Shown piece by piece: positions 1 through 7,037 of a DNA stretch of 64,000 nt (positions are counted from its first letter, which is position 1; each line of letters opens with the position of its first letter). This DNA is from Actinomycetes bacterium (GTDB lineage: Bacteria; Actinomycetota; Acidimicrobiia; Acidimicrobiales; Aldehydirespiratoraceae). The translations under genes and the position numbers were made by a program. The notes beneath the pieces were generated by a model. That model saw nothing but the letters and a program-made list of their open reading frames with translations, was not told the DNA's origin and did not search any database. The stretch covers positions 93,025 through 157,024 of the forward strand of contig JAJRXC010000107.1 in NCBI GenBank assembly GCA_024276495.1, written 5' to 3'.

Positions 1-1
1 C

Positions 2-457
2 CAGCGACTCGACACGGTGATCGCTAACGTCCGCAAGGGCGAGATCGGGGAGCTCAAGTACACGGCCGAGGATGGTCTTCCCCGGTCGGCCACCGAGTAC
101 TTCCATCAGAACGTGTGGATCGGGGCGAGCTTCCCCGGGCCGGCCGACGCGGCGTGTCGCGAGATCATGGCCCCCGATCGGTTCATGTGGGGCAGCGACT
201 ACCCCCACGACGAGGGAACGCCCCCGTTCACCCGTGAGACGCTGCGCCAGGTCTTCCACGACGTCGAGGAGGCCGAGATGCGGCGGATCCTCGGCGAGAA
301 CGCGGCGAAGCTCTACGACTTCGACCTCGCCGCCCTCGCCCCGCTGGCCGAGCAGTACGGTCCGACCGTGGCGGAGATCCACGAGCCGCTGGTCGAATTG
401 CCCGAGAACCCCAACAGCGCGGTGCTCCGGGCCGCCGGTCTGGCCCAGATGGGCTGA
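2..457 (+). CDS. Amidohydrolase family protein, C-terminal part (truncated by window edge)
   Basis: This is the 3' end of a metal-dependent hydrolase of the amidohydrolase-2 (PF04909-type) family; the reading frame is open from base 2, so the start lies outside the window. The visible 151 residues contain the diagnostic late metal/catalytic Asp region MWGSDYPH followed by the helical tail ending in a GENAAKLYDF-type motif, as in decarboxylase/amidohydrolase proteins of actinobacteria that act on carboxylated or CoA-pathway intermediates. The N-terminal metal-binding His motif is not in view, so the substrate cannot be inferred. The stop is at 455-457 and the next gene is convergent. Confidence 0.8.
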   Translation, partial: QRLDTVIANVRKGEIGELKYTAEDGLPRSATEYFHQNVWIGASFPGPADAACREIMAPDRFMWGSDYPHDEGTPPFTRETLRQVFHDVEEAEMRRILGENAAKLYDFDLAALAPLAEQYGPTVAEIHEPLVELPENPNSAVLRAAGLAQMG

Positions 458-487
458 GGTGCCGGCGCTGCCGCGGCCGTCGCGCGC

Positions 488-505
488 CTCCGGTCGCGAG
501 TGACC
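488..505. terminator. Short hairpin between convergent genes
   Basis: A 6-bp perfect inverted repeat (CCGGTC, 6-nt loop, GACCGG) lies in the 111-bp gap between the amidohydrolase and the convergent methyltransferase. There is no T-run, so it is only a weak candidate for a bidirectional terminator. Nothing else is visible in the gap. Confidence 0.3.
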
Positions 506-568
506 GGTGGCATTCGTCGAGGCGACCGTCGACCGTGTCCTCCCCCTGCTGCGGGGCCGACCGAATGG

Positions 569-1201
569 TCAGGGAGCGGCCCAGCGGCGGATCCAGGCGT
601 GCATCGCGATTCCGGCGGCGACGCCGGCGTTGATGGAGCGGGTCGATCCGTACTGGGCGATGGAACACACCATCTCCGCCGCATCCCGGGCCTCGGGGGA
701 CAAGCCCGGCCCTTCCTGACCGAACAGGAGCACGCACCGTTGCGGGAGCTCGGTCGACTCGATCGCGACCGAACCGGGAAGGTTGTCGATGCCGATCACC
801 GGGAGACGCGCCCCGGCCGCCCAGGCGACGAGGTCCGCGATCGTCTCGTGATGGTGCACGTGCTGGTAGACGTCGGTCATCATCGCGCCTCGCTTGTTCC
901 ACTTGCGGCGCCCGACGATGTGGACCTCGGCGGCGAGGAACGCGTTGGCCGTCCGCACCACGGTGCCGATGTTGCGATCGTGTTCCCAGTTCTCGACCGC
1001 GACATGGAAGCCATGGCGGCGACGATCGAGATCGGCGACGATCGCGTCGACGCGCCAGTAGCGGTAGCGGTCCACGACGTTGCGACGATCACCTTCGGCC
1101 AACAACACCGGATCGAACCGGTCGTCGGCGGGCCAGGGTTCGTCATGGGGCCCGACGCCGACCCGATCGTCGGCCCCATCGTCGATCCGGTCGTCGTTCA
1201 C
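569..1201 (-). CDS. SpoU/TrmH family RNA 2'-O-ribose methyltransferase
   Basis: A 210-aa SPOUT-class methyltransferase that would transfer a methyl group from SAM to a ribose 2'-OH of tRNA or rRNA in the cytoplasm. The knotted-fold motifs are all present: an N-terminal Asn in the VENWEHDRNIGTVVRTANAF region, motif 2 FGQEGPGLS, and motif 3 GSTRSINAGVAAGIAMHAW near the C terminus. The start is taken as GTG at 1201 because GTG/TGA overlaps the stop of the upstream M48 gene by 4 nt, implying translational coupling. The frame stays open far upstream but only as antisense to other genes. The exact target nucleotide (TrmH-, RlmB- or TrmL-like) cannot be assigned. Confidence 0.85.
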   Translation of the reverse strand: MNDDRIDDGADDRVGVGPHDEPWPADDRFDPVLLAEGDRRNVVDRYRYWRVDAIVADLDRRRHGFHVAVENWEHDRNIGTVVRTANAFLAAEVHIVGRRKWNKRGAMMTDVYQHVHHHETIADLVAWAAGARLPVIGIDNLPGSVAIESTELPQRCVLLFGQEGPGLSPEARDAAEMVCSIAQYGSTRSINAGVAAGIAMHAWIRRWAAP

Positions 1202-2514
1202 CGGCGGCGGCGAGGCGGGCGGGGGAGTCGACTGCGGCGGGCGTGGGCCGGGGTGAGCGGGTTGCGATCGGGGATCCGATGGCGATGATCGCTCCATCCG
1301 GCGCCGTTCCAGTACCGCAGCGTCCCCGGTTCCCCCGACGGATCGGCATACCAGCCGGCCGGCGCGTGGTCGGGATCGTCGTCGTTCTCGGCGACCTCGC
1401 CCATGTCGGGGAAGATCTCGGCGAGGTCGACGCTCGTCAGCGCCGACCCGGCGGTGACCGGGCGCGGTCCGGCCGGCGACATGGCCCCGTCCGGATGCCG
1501 GCGATCGTCCTGCATCGTGCGCAGCGACTCGGCGATGGCGGGGTCGGGACCCTCGTAGGGTGCCAGGCCCTCCATGTCGCGCAGGATGTTGATGCGCTCG
1601 CTCAGCGGCGGGTGGGTTCGGAACATGTCGTTGAACCTGCGACCTCGGGCGTTGGTCTCGGTGTCGTCGGGCGACTCGATCCACAGGTGAGAGGTGGCGT
1701 GGGAGGTCTTGGCGACGACGGTGATGTCGGCATCGAGCTTCTCGAGCGCGCGACGGAGCCCGCTCGGGTAGCGGGTGATCTCGACCGCGGTGGCATCGGC
1801 CAACGACTCGCGTGACCGGCTCACCGCGGCCCGCAACAGCGCGGCGGCCAGGGGCGCGAGCACGGCGACCACGACGAGCCCGACGAGAACGAGCGGGTTC
1901 CCCCCGCCGTTGCCGCTGTCGTTTCGGCGTCGGTGGGAGGCGCCACCACCGGTGAGCGCGCCCCAGTAGAGCATCCGCCAGAAGATGTCGGCGATGAGGG
2001 CGATGGCACCGGCCGTGGCCACCGCCACCGTCATGACCAGGATGTCGCCGTTGCGGATGTGGGCGATCTCGTGGGCGAGCACTCCCTCCAGCTCCGTCCG
2101 GTTCATCTTGTCCATCAGCCCCGTGGTGACCGCGACGGCCGCGTGCTCGGTGTCGCGCCCGGTCGCGAACGCGTTGGGCGACGGGTCGTGGACGACATAG
2201 ACCCGCGGCGTCGGGATGCCCGTGGCGAGCGACACCTCGGCCACGAGATTGTGGAGTCGCGTGTACTCGGTCGGATCGGCGGGAACCGCGCGGGTGGAAC
2301 GCAGCGCCAACGTGTCGCTCTTGAAGTACGACGAGAACGTGAGACCGAACGAAACCACCAGCCCGAAGATCACACCGACGACGCCGCCGCCCAACGCCAA
2401 CGAGATCACCGACGCGACGATGCCGAGGAGCACGAAGAACGCGAACATCAGCAGCCAGGTCCGTCGCCGGTTGCTCGCGATGAGGTCGTAGAAATCGGGA
2501 CGTTCGCCGGCCAT
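1198..2514 (-). CDS. htpX: M48 family (HtpX-like) membrane metalloprotease with C-terminal DUF2510-like tail
   Basis: A 438-aa membrane zinc protease of the HtpX/M48B family, expected to degrade misfolded membrane proteins at the cytoplasmic face. Two transmembrane segments occupy about residues 19-62, the zinc motif HEIAH is at 148-152, and a second hydrophobic pair follows at about 160-215. The third zinc ligand lies in the SLADATAVEITR region. The C terminus is longer than in typical HtpX (about 290 aa) and ends with a GWYADPSGEPGTLRYWNGAGW-like segment that resembles the DUF2510 module common in actinobacterial membrane proteins. The ATG at 2514 has a TACGGT -10 element 7 nt upstream, so the transcript is probably leaderless. 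It is followed by the coupled SpoU methyltransferase. Confidence 0.88.
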   Translation of the reverse strand: MAGERPDFYDLIASNRRRTWLLMFAFFVLLGIVASVISLALGGGVVGVIFGLVVSFGLTFSSYFKSDTLALRSTRAVPADPTEYTRLHNLVAEVSLATGIPTPRVYVVHDPSPNAFATGRDTEHAAVAVTTGLMDKMNRTELEGVLAHEIAHIRNGDILVMTVAVATAGAIALIADIFWRMLYWGALTGGGASHRRRNDSGNGGGNPLVLVGLVVVAVLAPLAAALLRAAVSRSRESLADATAVEITRYPSGLRRALEKLDADITVVAKTSHATSHLWIESPDDTETNARGRRFNDMFRTHPPLSERINILRDMEGLAPYEGPDPAIAESLRTMQDDRRHPDGAMSPAGPRPVTAGSALTSVDLAEIFPDMGEVAENDDDPDHAPAGWYADPSGEPGTLRYWNGAGWSDHRHRIPDRNPLTPAHARRSRLPRPPRRRR

Positions 2515-2521
2515 GGCCGCA

Positions 2522-2598
2522 ACCGTACCGGTGCACCCGCTGACGGCGGTGCCGCGCCCCGCCCGATCACACCCGCGCGGGGGTGGTCGGGATACGTT
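2522..2598. promoter_or_regulatory. Divergent leaderless promoters for the M48 gene and the MauE-like operon
   Basis: On the minus strand TACGGT (2522-2527) lies 7 nt before the M48 ATG. On the plus strand TACGTT (2593-2598) lies 6 nt before the MauE-like ATG. Both fit the TANNNT -10 consensus at the spacing expected when transcription begins at the start codon. No Shine-Dalgarno sequence is present for either gene. Confidence 0.6.
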
Positions 2599-2604
2599 CG
2601 AGCG

Positions 2605-3168
2605 ATGGATGTCGTCGTCGCTGTGCATGCCGCCGCCGCGCTGTTGTTGCTCGTCGCCGGCATCGCCAAGATCGTGCGTCCGGGACCGACCGCCGACCTC
2701 CTCGTCTCGCTCGGGCTGCCGGCCGACGAACGTCTCACGCGGGGGATCGGCGTGGTCGAGTCGGCGGTCGGGATCGTCGCGCTCGGCGTCGGTGGCCCGT
2801 GGCCGGCCGCGGCGACCGGCGGGTTCTACGTCGCGTTCGTCGTGGTCGTCGTGCGGGCAATCGGTGCGGGGGCGACGTCGTGTGGCTGCTTCGGTCGGGT
2901 CGACGCCCCGCCGTCGTGGATCCATGTGATCGGCAACCTGGTGCTCGCCGCGGTGTCGTTCGCCGCGATCGGTGGCGACACGGCGGTCGAGGTCATGGAC
3001 GGTCAACCGGCGGGCGGGATCGGGTTCGTGCTGCTCGTGGGCGTGCTCGCCGGTCTCTGCCTGGTGGCCTTCACCGCGCTGCCCGAGGCGCTCGGTGCAC
3101 GAAAGGGCGGCGCCACCCCGGTGGCGTTCCGAATCGACCCCCGCCACGACCCGGAGGACGCGTCGTGA
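2605..3168 (+). CDS. MauE/DoxX-like membrane protein
   Basis: A 187-aa integral membrane protein with four hydrophobic segments, resembling the MauE family. MauE is needed with MauD for disulfide formation during maturation of the methylamine dehydrogenase light chain. A Cys pair in the context TSCGCFGRVD at about residues 92-94 fits the conserved CGCFG signature of MauE-like proteins and may exchange electrons with the MauD-like thioredoxin encoded two genes downstream. It is the first gene of an operon in which most junctions overlap by 4 nt; its TGA overlaps the GTG of the next gene. The start is leaderless (TACGTT, 6 nt upstream). The family call is firm at the level of fold and motif, while the partner assignment is inferred from context. 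Confidence 0.75.
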   Translation: MDVVVAVHAAAALLLLVAGIAKIVRPGPTADLLVSLGLPADERLTRGIGVVESAVGIVALGVGGPWPAAATGGFYVAFVVVVVRAIGAGATSCGCFGRVDAPPSWIHVIGNLVLAAVSFAAIGGDTAVEVMDGQPAGGIGFVLLVGVLAGLCLVAFTALPEALGARKGGATPVAFRIDPRHDPEDAS

Positions 3169-4340
3169 GCCGCCGGGTCGTCGCCGCACTCAGCCGGGTC
3201 GTCGACCAGCGCGCGTCGCGGCGAGGGTTCCTGTCCCGCTCGGCGCTGGGTGCCACCGCGCTCGCCGTCGCGCCTGCGACGTTCGCGCTGCGGCCGACCA
3301 CCGCGCTCGCCGCGATCTGTGCCTGCGCGGGATCCGAATGCGATTGCGACGCCCGCTGCTGCGACGGCTACACCGACTTCTGCTGTCAGATGACCGGTGA
3401 GAACCTCTGTCCGCCCAACACGTTGGTCGCCGGGTGGTGGAAGGCCGACGGCAGCGGGTTCTGCGATGTCGACGGCAGGCCGCGGCCCCGCTACTACCTC
3501 GACTGCAACCTGATCTGCGACGACGGCTGCGGCTGCGGCGGCGCCGGGGTCTGCGCGTCGGAGTGCACATCGGCTCGGTGTCGTTGTCTCGACGGGTGCG
3601 ACTCGCGGGCCGTCGACTGCACCCGGTTCCGCTACGGACAGTGCAACCAGGATGTCGAATGTGTCGGACCGATCGCCTGCCGGATCGTGACCTGTGTCGT
3701 GCCGTGGCAGTGGGACCCGTCTTGCAAGGACGGCCCGAACCTGACCGACAACGGCACCCGCTTCCACGATCGACCCTGCCTCCACGACGGGTTCACCGAC
3801 GTCGCCCCGTCGGCGTTCTACACCGAGGCGGTCGCGTGGGCGACGGAGGCCGGTGTGGCCACCGGCTACAGCAGCGACATCTTCGGCCCGGGCGAGTTGG
3901 CCCCACGATCGCACATGGCCACCTTCTTGTGGCGGTACCGGGGGAGTCCGCGGCCCCTGCGACCGGCGCCGTTCACCGACGTCCCCGCCGGCGCCTGGTT
4001 CGCCGACGCGGTGGCGTGGATGGCCGAGACCGGCCTCACCACCGGCACCGCGACCGGCCGGTTCTCGCCCGGCCAGTTCGTCACCCGGGGCGAGGCGGTG
4101 ACGTTCCTCTGGCGCCTCGCCGGCTCGCCGGCACCGACGACGCACGCGATCCCGTTCGTCGACGTGCCCGACAACGCGTTCTACCGACGAGCGGTCGCGT
4201 GGGCGGTGGAGAACGGCATCACCACGGGCCTCAACGAATTCCTCTTCGGGGGAGGGTTCTGGATCGACCGGGCCCAGGTCGTGACGTTCCTGCACCGCTA
4301 CGAACTGCGTTTCGGTGCCCTCGTCGAGGTGTCGTCATGA
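3165..4340 (+). CDS. Tat-exported methylamine dehydrogenase light-chain-like Cys-rich protein with three SLH domains
   Basis: A 391-aa exported protein. A twin-arginine signal (RRGFLSRSALG, about residues 19-29) is followed by a hydrophobic stretch to the ALAA site near residue 50. Residues 51-190 form a very Cys-rich domain with over 20 Cys. Its spacing, and the segments LCPPNTLVAGWW and YYLDCN, resemble the methylamine dehydrogenase light chain (PF02975-type). Residues 208-382 hold three S-layer homology repeats (FTDVAP..., FTDVPAGAWF..., FVDVPDNAFY...), which bind secondary wall polymers and should anchor the protein outside the cell. The light chain normally carries a TTQ cofactor made from two Trp. 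The first has a plausible equivalent here (W91/W92), but the second position appears to be Gln in YGQC (158-160). No heavy chain or MauG is encoded nearby, so catalytic amine oxidation is doubtful. Flanked by MauE- and MauD-like genes with 4-nt overlaps. Confidence 0.75.
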   Translation: MSRRVVAALSRVVDQRASRRGFLSRSALGATALAVAPATFALRPTTALAAICACAGSECDCDARCCDGYTDFCCQMTGENLCPPNTLVAGWWKADGSGFCDVDGRPRPRYYLDCNLICDDGCGCGGAGVCASECTSARCRCLDGCDSRAVDCTRFRYGQCNQDVECVGPIACRIVTCVVPWQWDPSCKDGPNLTDNGTRFHDRPCLHDGFTDVAPSAFYTEAVAWATEAGVATGYSSDIFGPGELAPRSHMATFLWRYRGSPRPLRPAPFTDVPAGAWFADAVAWMAETGLTTGTATGRFSPGQFVTRGEAVTFLWRLAGSPAPTTHAIPFVDVPDNAFYRRAVAWAVENGITTGLNEFLFGGGFWIDRAQVVTFLHRYELRFGALVEVSS

Positions 4341-5065
4341 TCGTTCTCGTCATCGGGTTGACGATCGCGGTCGCCGTTCTCACGGTCATCGTGTTCGGGC
4401 TGCTGCGGACCCATGCCGAGATCCTCCGAGCGTTGGATCGGGCCGGCGTCGCCCTCGACGACGGCGAGGGGACCGCCGGTGCGGCCGGCCCGGTTCCGGT
4501 CGCGAACCCCCGATCGCGCACCGACGCGGTCGACGTCACCGGGACGGTGCCCGGGGGTGGGCCGGTGAACGTCTCGGTCGGCGGCGACCGCCACACCCTC
4601 CTCGCCTTCTTGTCGTCGGGATGTCGGACGTGCCAGGCGTTCTGGACGGAGTTCGCGTCGTCGTCGCTCGAACTGCCCGGACACGACACCCGACTCGTGA
4701 TCGTGGCCCAGGATCCGGCGCACGATTCCGAGAGCCGCCTGGCCGAGCTCGCGCCGCCCGGCGTGCGAATCGTGTGTTCCTCCGAGGCCTGGCACGCCTA
4801 CGAGGTGCCGGGGTCACCCTATTTCGTCCTCGTCGACGGCACGACCGGCCGGGTGTCGGGTTCGGGTACGGCCACCAGCTGGTCGCAGGTCCACGGTCTG
4901 TTGCGCCGTGCCCTCGACGACAGTGCCCTCGACGGCTCGACCTCCGGCGGCCGCGTCGATGCCGCGCTCGCCGCGTCGGGCATCGGTCCCGACCACCCGA
5001 GCCTCTACCCCGAGTCGGCGGGTCCACCGGCACCGATCACCGACCCGGACGAGGAGCTCGAGTGA
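4337..5065 (+). CDS. MauD/TlpA-like membrane-anchored thioredoxin
   Basis: A 242-aa protein with one N-terminal transmembrane helix (about residues 2-22), a Pro/Gly-rich linker to about residue 75, and a thioredoxin-fold domain facing the outside. The redox motif is C96-R-T-C99 (LLAFLSSGCRTC), and a cis-Pro equivalent is in VPGSPYF. This matches MauD, the thiol-disulfide protein required for methylamine dehydrogenase light-chain maturation. It probably forms or isomerises disulfides in the Cys-rich SLH protein encoded just upstream, with electrons passed through the MauE-like protein. ATG overlaps the previous TGA by 4 nt. After the fold an acidic Pro-rich tail of about 40 residues has no assigned role. 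Confidence 0.78.
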   Translation: MIVLVIGLTIAVAVLTVIVFGLLRTHAEILRALDRAGVALDDGEGTAGAAGPVPVANPRSRTDAVDVTGTVPGGGPVNVSVGGDRHTLLAFLSSGCRTCQAFWTEFASSSLELPGHDTRLVIVAQDPAHDSESRLAELAPPGVRIVCSSEAWHAYEVPGSPYFVLVDGTTGRVSGSGTATSWSQVHGLLRRALDDSALDGSTSGGRVDAALAASGIGPDHPSLYPESAGPPAPITDPDEELE

Positions 5066-5133
5066 GCCCGCCGTTCGTGCTCGCGCTGGTCGTCGGCGTC
5101 GCGGCCGCCGTTCGGGCCGCCTGGTCGCCTTGA
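5062..5133 (+). CDS. Putative 23-aa membrane micropeptide
   Basis: A GTG-started 23-codon frame overlaps the MauD-like stop by 4 nt (GTGA), exactly like the other junctions of this operon. It encodes a single hydrophobic helix (about residues 5-18, Val/Ala/Leu-rich) ending RAAWSP. It fills nearly all the gap to the next ATG at 5143, and its TGA sits in the region giving that gene's ribosome binding site (AGGGACG). Tiny single-helix proteins often stabilise membrane complexes. Conservation in relatives would be needed to prove it is translated. Confidence 0.4.
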   Translation: MSPPFVLALVVGVAAAVRAAWSP

Positions 5134-5142
5134 GGGACGTCG

Positions 5143-5727
5143 ATGCTCACCAGCATCACTCCGCTCGGGGAGCGGGGACGGGGACAGCGATGGGCCACCA
5201 CGTCGGCGTGGTTGATGGCCGGTCATCTCGTCGGCGGACTCGCCCTCGGTGCCGTGCTGGGAGGCGTCGGCGCCGTGGGCCGGCGGCTGGCCGCCCCGGT
5301 GGACGAGCCGATGTCCACTTCGATCATCGGGGTGGTGGTGATGCTGGCCGCGGGGTTCGATCTGGCGGGTCGGCGTCTTCCCGGCCGCCGGCAGGTCGAT
5401 GAACGCTGGTTGACCACCTATCGCGGCTGGGTGTACGGCGGCGGGTTCGGTGTCCAGCTGGGGTTCGGTCTCGTCACCGTCGTCAACACCGCCCTGGTCA
5501 TCGCGGTGCTGGTGGCCGGTGTGCTCCTCCCGTTCGGCGACGCCGTCGTGCTCGGGGTCGTCTACGGCGGCGTGCGGGGTCTCGGCGCCACGGCGACCGG
5601 ATGGGTGCGATCCGTTGCCGATGTGCGTCGGCTCCATCGGTGGCTGGACCACTCGGAGCGGGCGGCCCGATGGATCGTGGCCGGCCTCGGTGCCGCGAGC
5701 GCGATCGTGGCGGTGGCGTTGGCATGA
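5143..5727 (+). CDS. Polytopic membrane protein of the MauE/MauD-like operon
   Basis: A 194-aa Cys-free membrane protein with about five hydrophobic helices: roughly residues 23-47, 58-75, 100-125, 126-145 and 172-192. I do not recognise the family. Mau clusters contain MauF, a multi-spanning protein of unknown biochemical role, and this protein occupies an equivalent position, but length and motifs do not establish homology. The lack of Cys argues against a CcdA/DsbD-type electron carrier. It has an AGGGACG Shine-Dalgarno before ATG 5143, and its stop overlaps the next ATG by 4 nt. It is likely to act with the exported Cys-rich SLH protein, which is inference from operon structure only. Confidence 0.6.
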   Translation: MLTSITPLGERGRGQRWATTSAWLMAGHLVGGLALGAVLGGVGAVGRRLAAPVDEPMSTSIIGVVVMLAAGFDLAGRRLPGRRQVDERWLTTYRGWVYGGGFGVQLGFGLVTVVNTALVIAVLVAGVLLPFGDAVVLGVVYGGVRGLGATATGWVRSVADVRRLHRWLDHSERAARWIVAGLGAASAIVAVALA

Positions 5728-6182
5728 GGAGCGGCACCACGCTGGCGGCCAACGGGATCCGCGTCGCGGTCCGGCGCGGTTGGGAGGCCGAGTTCCGTGT
5801 TCTCGACCGTCGACCCGGTCAGCCGGAGCTGTCGGTCGTGCATCTCGCCAACTTCGGGCTGCCACCGGAGCGGGGTGACTACGGCTCCGGCGCGGTCGAG
5901 ACGATGGACAGCGGCGGCATTCTCGTGATCCTCACGGAGTTCGGCGCGGGGTCGCGCGATGCCGCGCTCTTCTCCGGCGGCGGGGTTCCCACCGGGCTCG
6001 ATGTCGGCGACTTCTCACCCGACTCGCTGCAACACCGCTTCCCGGGGCGCGCCGGCGTCCAACAGTTCTTCCGCGTCGCCGAGCGGGCCTTTGGGCTGCA
6101 TGTCGTGTTGGGCTCGGCCCGCGCCGCGCCATTGCTGGTCCCCGAGGTGAACCGCACCCTGGCCGGGGTCTCGATCCGCTGA
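5724..6182 (+). CDS. Hypothetical protein closing the MauE/MauD-like operon
   Basis: A 152-aa soluble protein with no signal peptide or membrane helix and no family I recognise. It has a beta-rich N-terminal half with an acidic segment near FGLPPERGDYGSGAVETM, and a C-terminal half containing FPGRAGVQQFFRVAERAFGLHVVLGS. The absence of Cys separates it from the redox proteins upstream. Its ATG overlaps the preceding TGA by 4 nt, so it belongs to the same transcript. A strong hairpin at the stop codon ends the operon. It may be a cytosolic partner of the membrane protein before it, but nothing in the sequence shows this. Confidence 0.6.
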   Translation: MRSGTTLAANGIRVAVRRGWEAEFRVLDRRPGQPELSVVHLANFGLPPERGDYGSGAVETMDSGGILVILTEFGAGSRDAALFSGGGVPTGLDVGDFSPDSLQHRFPGRAGVQQFFRVAERAFGLHVVLGSARAAPLLVPEVNRTLAGVSIR

Positions 6183-6202
6183 TCGAAGGGATCGATCAGC
6201 GG
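6176..6202. terminator. Bidirectional hairpin terminator
   Basis: An 11-bp perfect inverted repeat (CCGCTGATCGA, 5-nt loop AGGGA, TCGATCAGCGG) spans the stop codons of the convergent hypothetical gene and fpg. It has no long T-run but sits exactly where both transcripts should end. Confidence 0.6.
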
Positions 6203-7011
6203 GCCTGGCAGTTCGGGCACCAGGTGGTCGTGCGGGCATCGAGCTCGCGGCGCCGGAGGATGGTGGCGCATCGTTCGCAGGGTTCCCCGGCCCGTCCGTA
6301 GCAGTGGAGCTCGTGCTGGTTGGTGCCCGGTTCGCCGGATGAGTCGACATAGTCCCGAAGTGTGGTGCCGCCATGGTCGAGTCCCGACTGGAGGGCGAGG
6401 CGCACGGTGTCGACGAGGCGTTCGGCGCGGGCCCGCGACAGTCGGCGGGTCGCCGGGTTGATCCCCGCCATCCAGAGGGCCTCGTCGGCGTAGATGTTGC
6501 CGATGCCCGCCACCGCCCGCTGGGCGAGAAGGATCGTCTTGAGGTGGCGATCGCTCGACTTGACGAACGCGGCGAGGGCGGCACCGTTGAACTCGTCGTC
6601 GAAAGGCTCGGGCCCGAGCGCGGCCAGCGTCGGCAGTCCGGCGTGATCACCACGCTCGACCACGTGGATCCGGCCGAAGCGGCGAGCATCGTGGAACGTG
6701 AGGTGGTGCCGGTCGTCGAGGCGCCACCACGCCCGGAGGTGGGCATGGGCGAGGTCGGCGTGCCGCTCGACCGCGAGGCGGCCGGTCATGCCCAGGTGAA
6801 TGATCAGCTCGCGAGGGGTCTCGGCATCGTCGACGAGATCGAAGAGGAGGTACTTGCCGCGGCGGCGGAGCCCGACGATCTCGTGCCCGATCGCGTCGAG
6901 CGCCGGGGTGAACTTGGCCGACCAGTGCGAACCGGCGTCGACGATCTCGCGACCGTGGAGCTGCGGTTCGAGTTGACGACGGATCGTCTCGACCTCGGGG
7001 AGCTCGGGCAC
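6196..7011 (-). CDS. mutM: Formamidopyrimidine-DNA glycosylase
   Basis: A 271-aa Fpg/MutM base-excision repair enzyme that removes 8-oxoguanine and formamidopyrimidines and cleaves the abasic site. The N terminus is the catalytic PELPEVE motif (Pro2 nucleophile, Glu3). The conserved basic region RRGKYLLFDL, the helix-two-turn-helix RAVAGIGNIYADEALW, and the C-terminal zinc finger CERC...CPNC (C-x2-C-x16-C-x2-C) are all intact. Length is typical. The start codon is GTG at 7011 with TAGGGT 6 nt upstream, so it is probably leaderless. It is divergent from an unknown gene with which it shares overlapping -10 elements. Confidence 0.95.
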   Translation of the reverse strand: MPELPEVETIRRQLEPQLHGREIVDAGSHWSAKFTPALDAIGHEIVGLRRRGKYLLFDLVDDAETPRELIIHLGMTGRLAVERHADLAHAHLRAWWRLDDRHHLTFHDARRFGRIHVVERGDHAGLPTLAALGPEPFDDEFNGAALAAFVKSSDRHLKTILLAQRAVAGIGNIYADEALWMAGINPATRRLSRARAERLVDTVRLALQSGLDHGGTTLRDYVDSSGEPGTNQHELHCYGRAGEPCERCATILRRRELDARTTTWCPNCQAR

Positions 7012-7017
7012 GGTCGC

Positions 7018-7027
7018 ACCCTAGACT
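7018..7027. promoter_or_regulatory. Overlapping divergent -10 elements (fpg and unknown gene)
   Basis: TAGGGT on the minus strand (7018-7023) is 6 nt from the fpg GTG. TAGACT on the plus strand (7022-7027) is 10 nt from GTG 7038. The two hexamers share the central TA dinucleotide, so the two promoters cannot be occupied simultaneously. Confidence 0.5.
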
Positions 7028-7037
7028 CCGCTTCGCC

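Noticed and set aside
500-3189. Long frames extending the methyltransferase and M48 genes upstream, and plus-strand frames across them
   Set aside because: The extensions are Arg/Pro-rich shadow sequence; coupling overlaps and -10 positions fix the shorter starts.
2605-6182. A functional methylamine dehydrogenase operon
   Set aside because: No heavy-chain gene, MauG or amicyanin gene is encoded, and one TTQ Trp appears to be missing.
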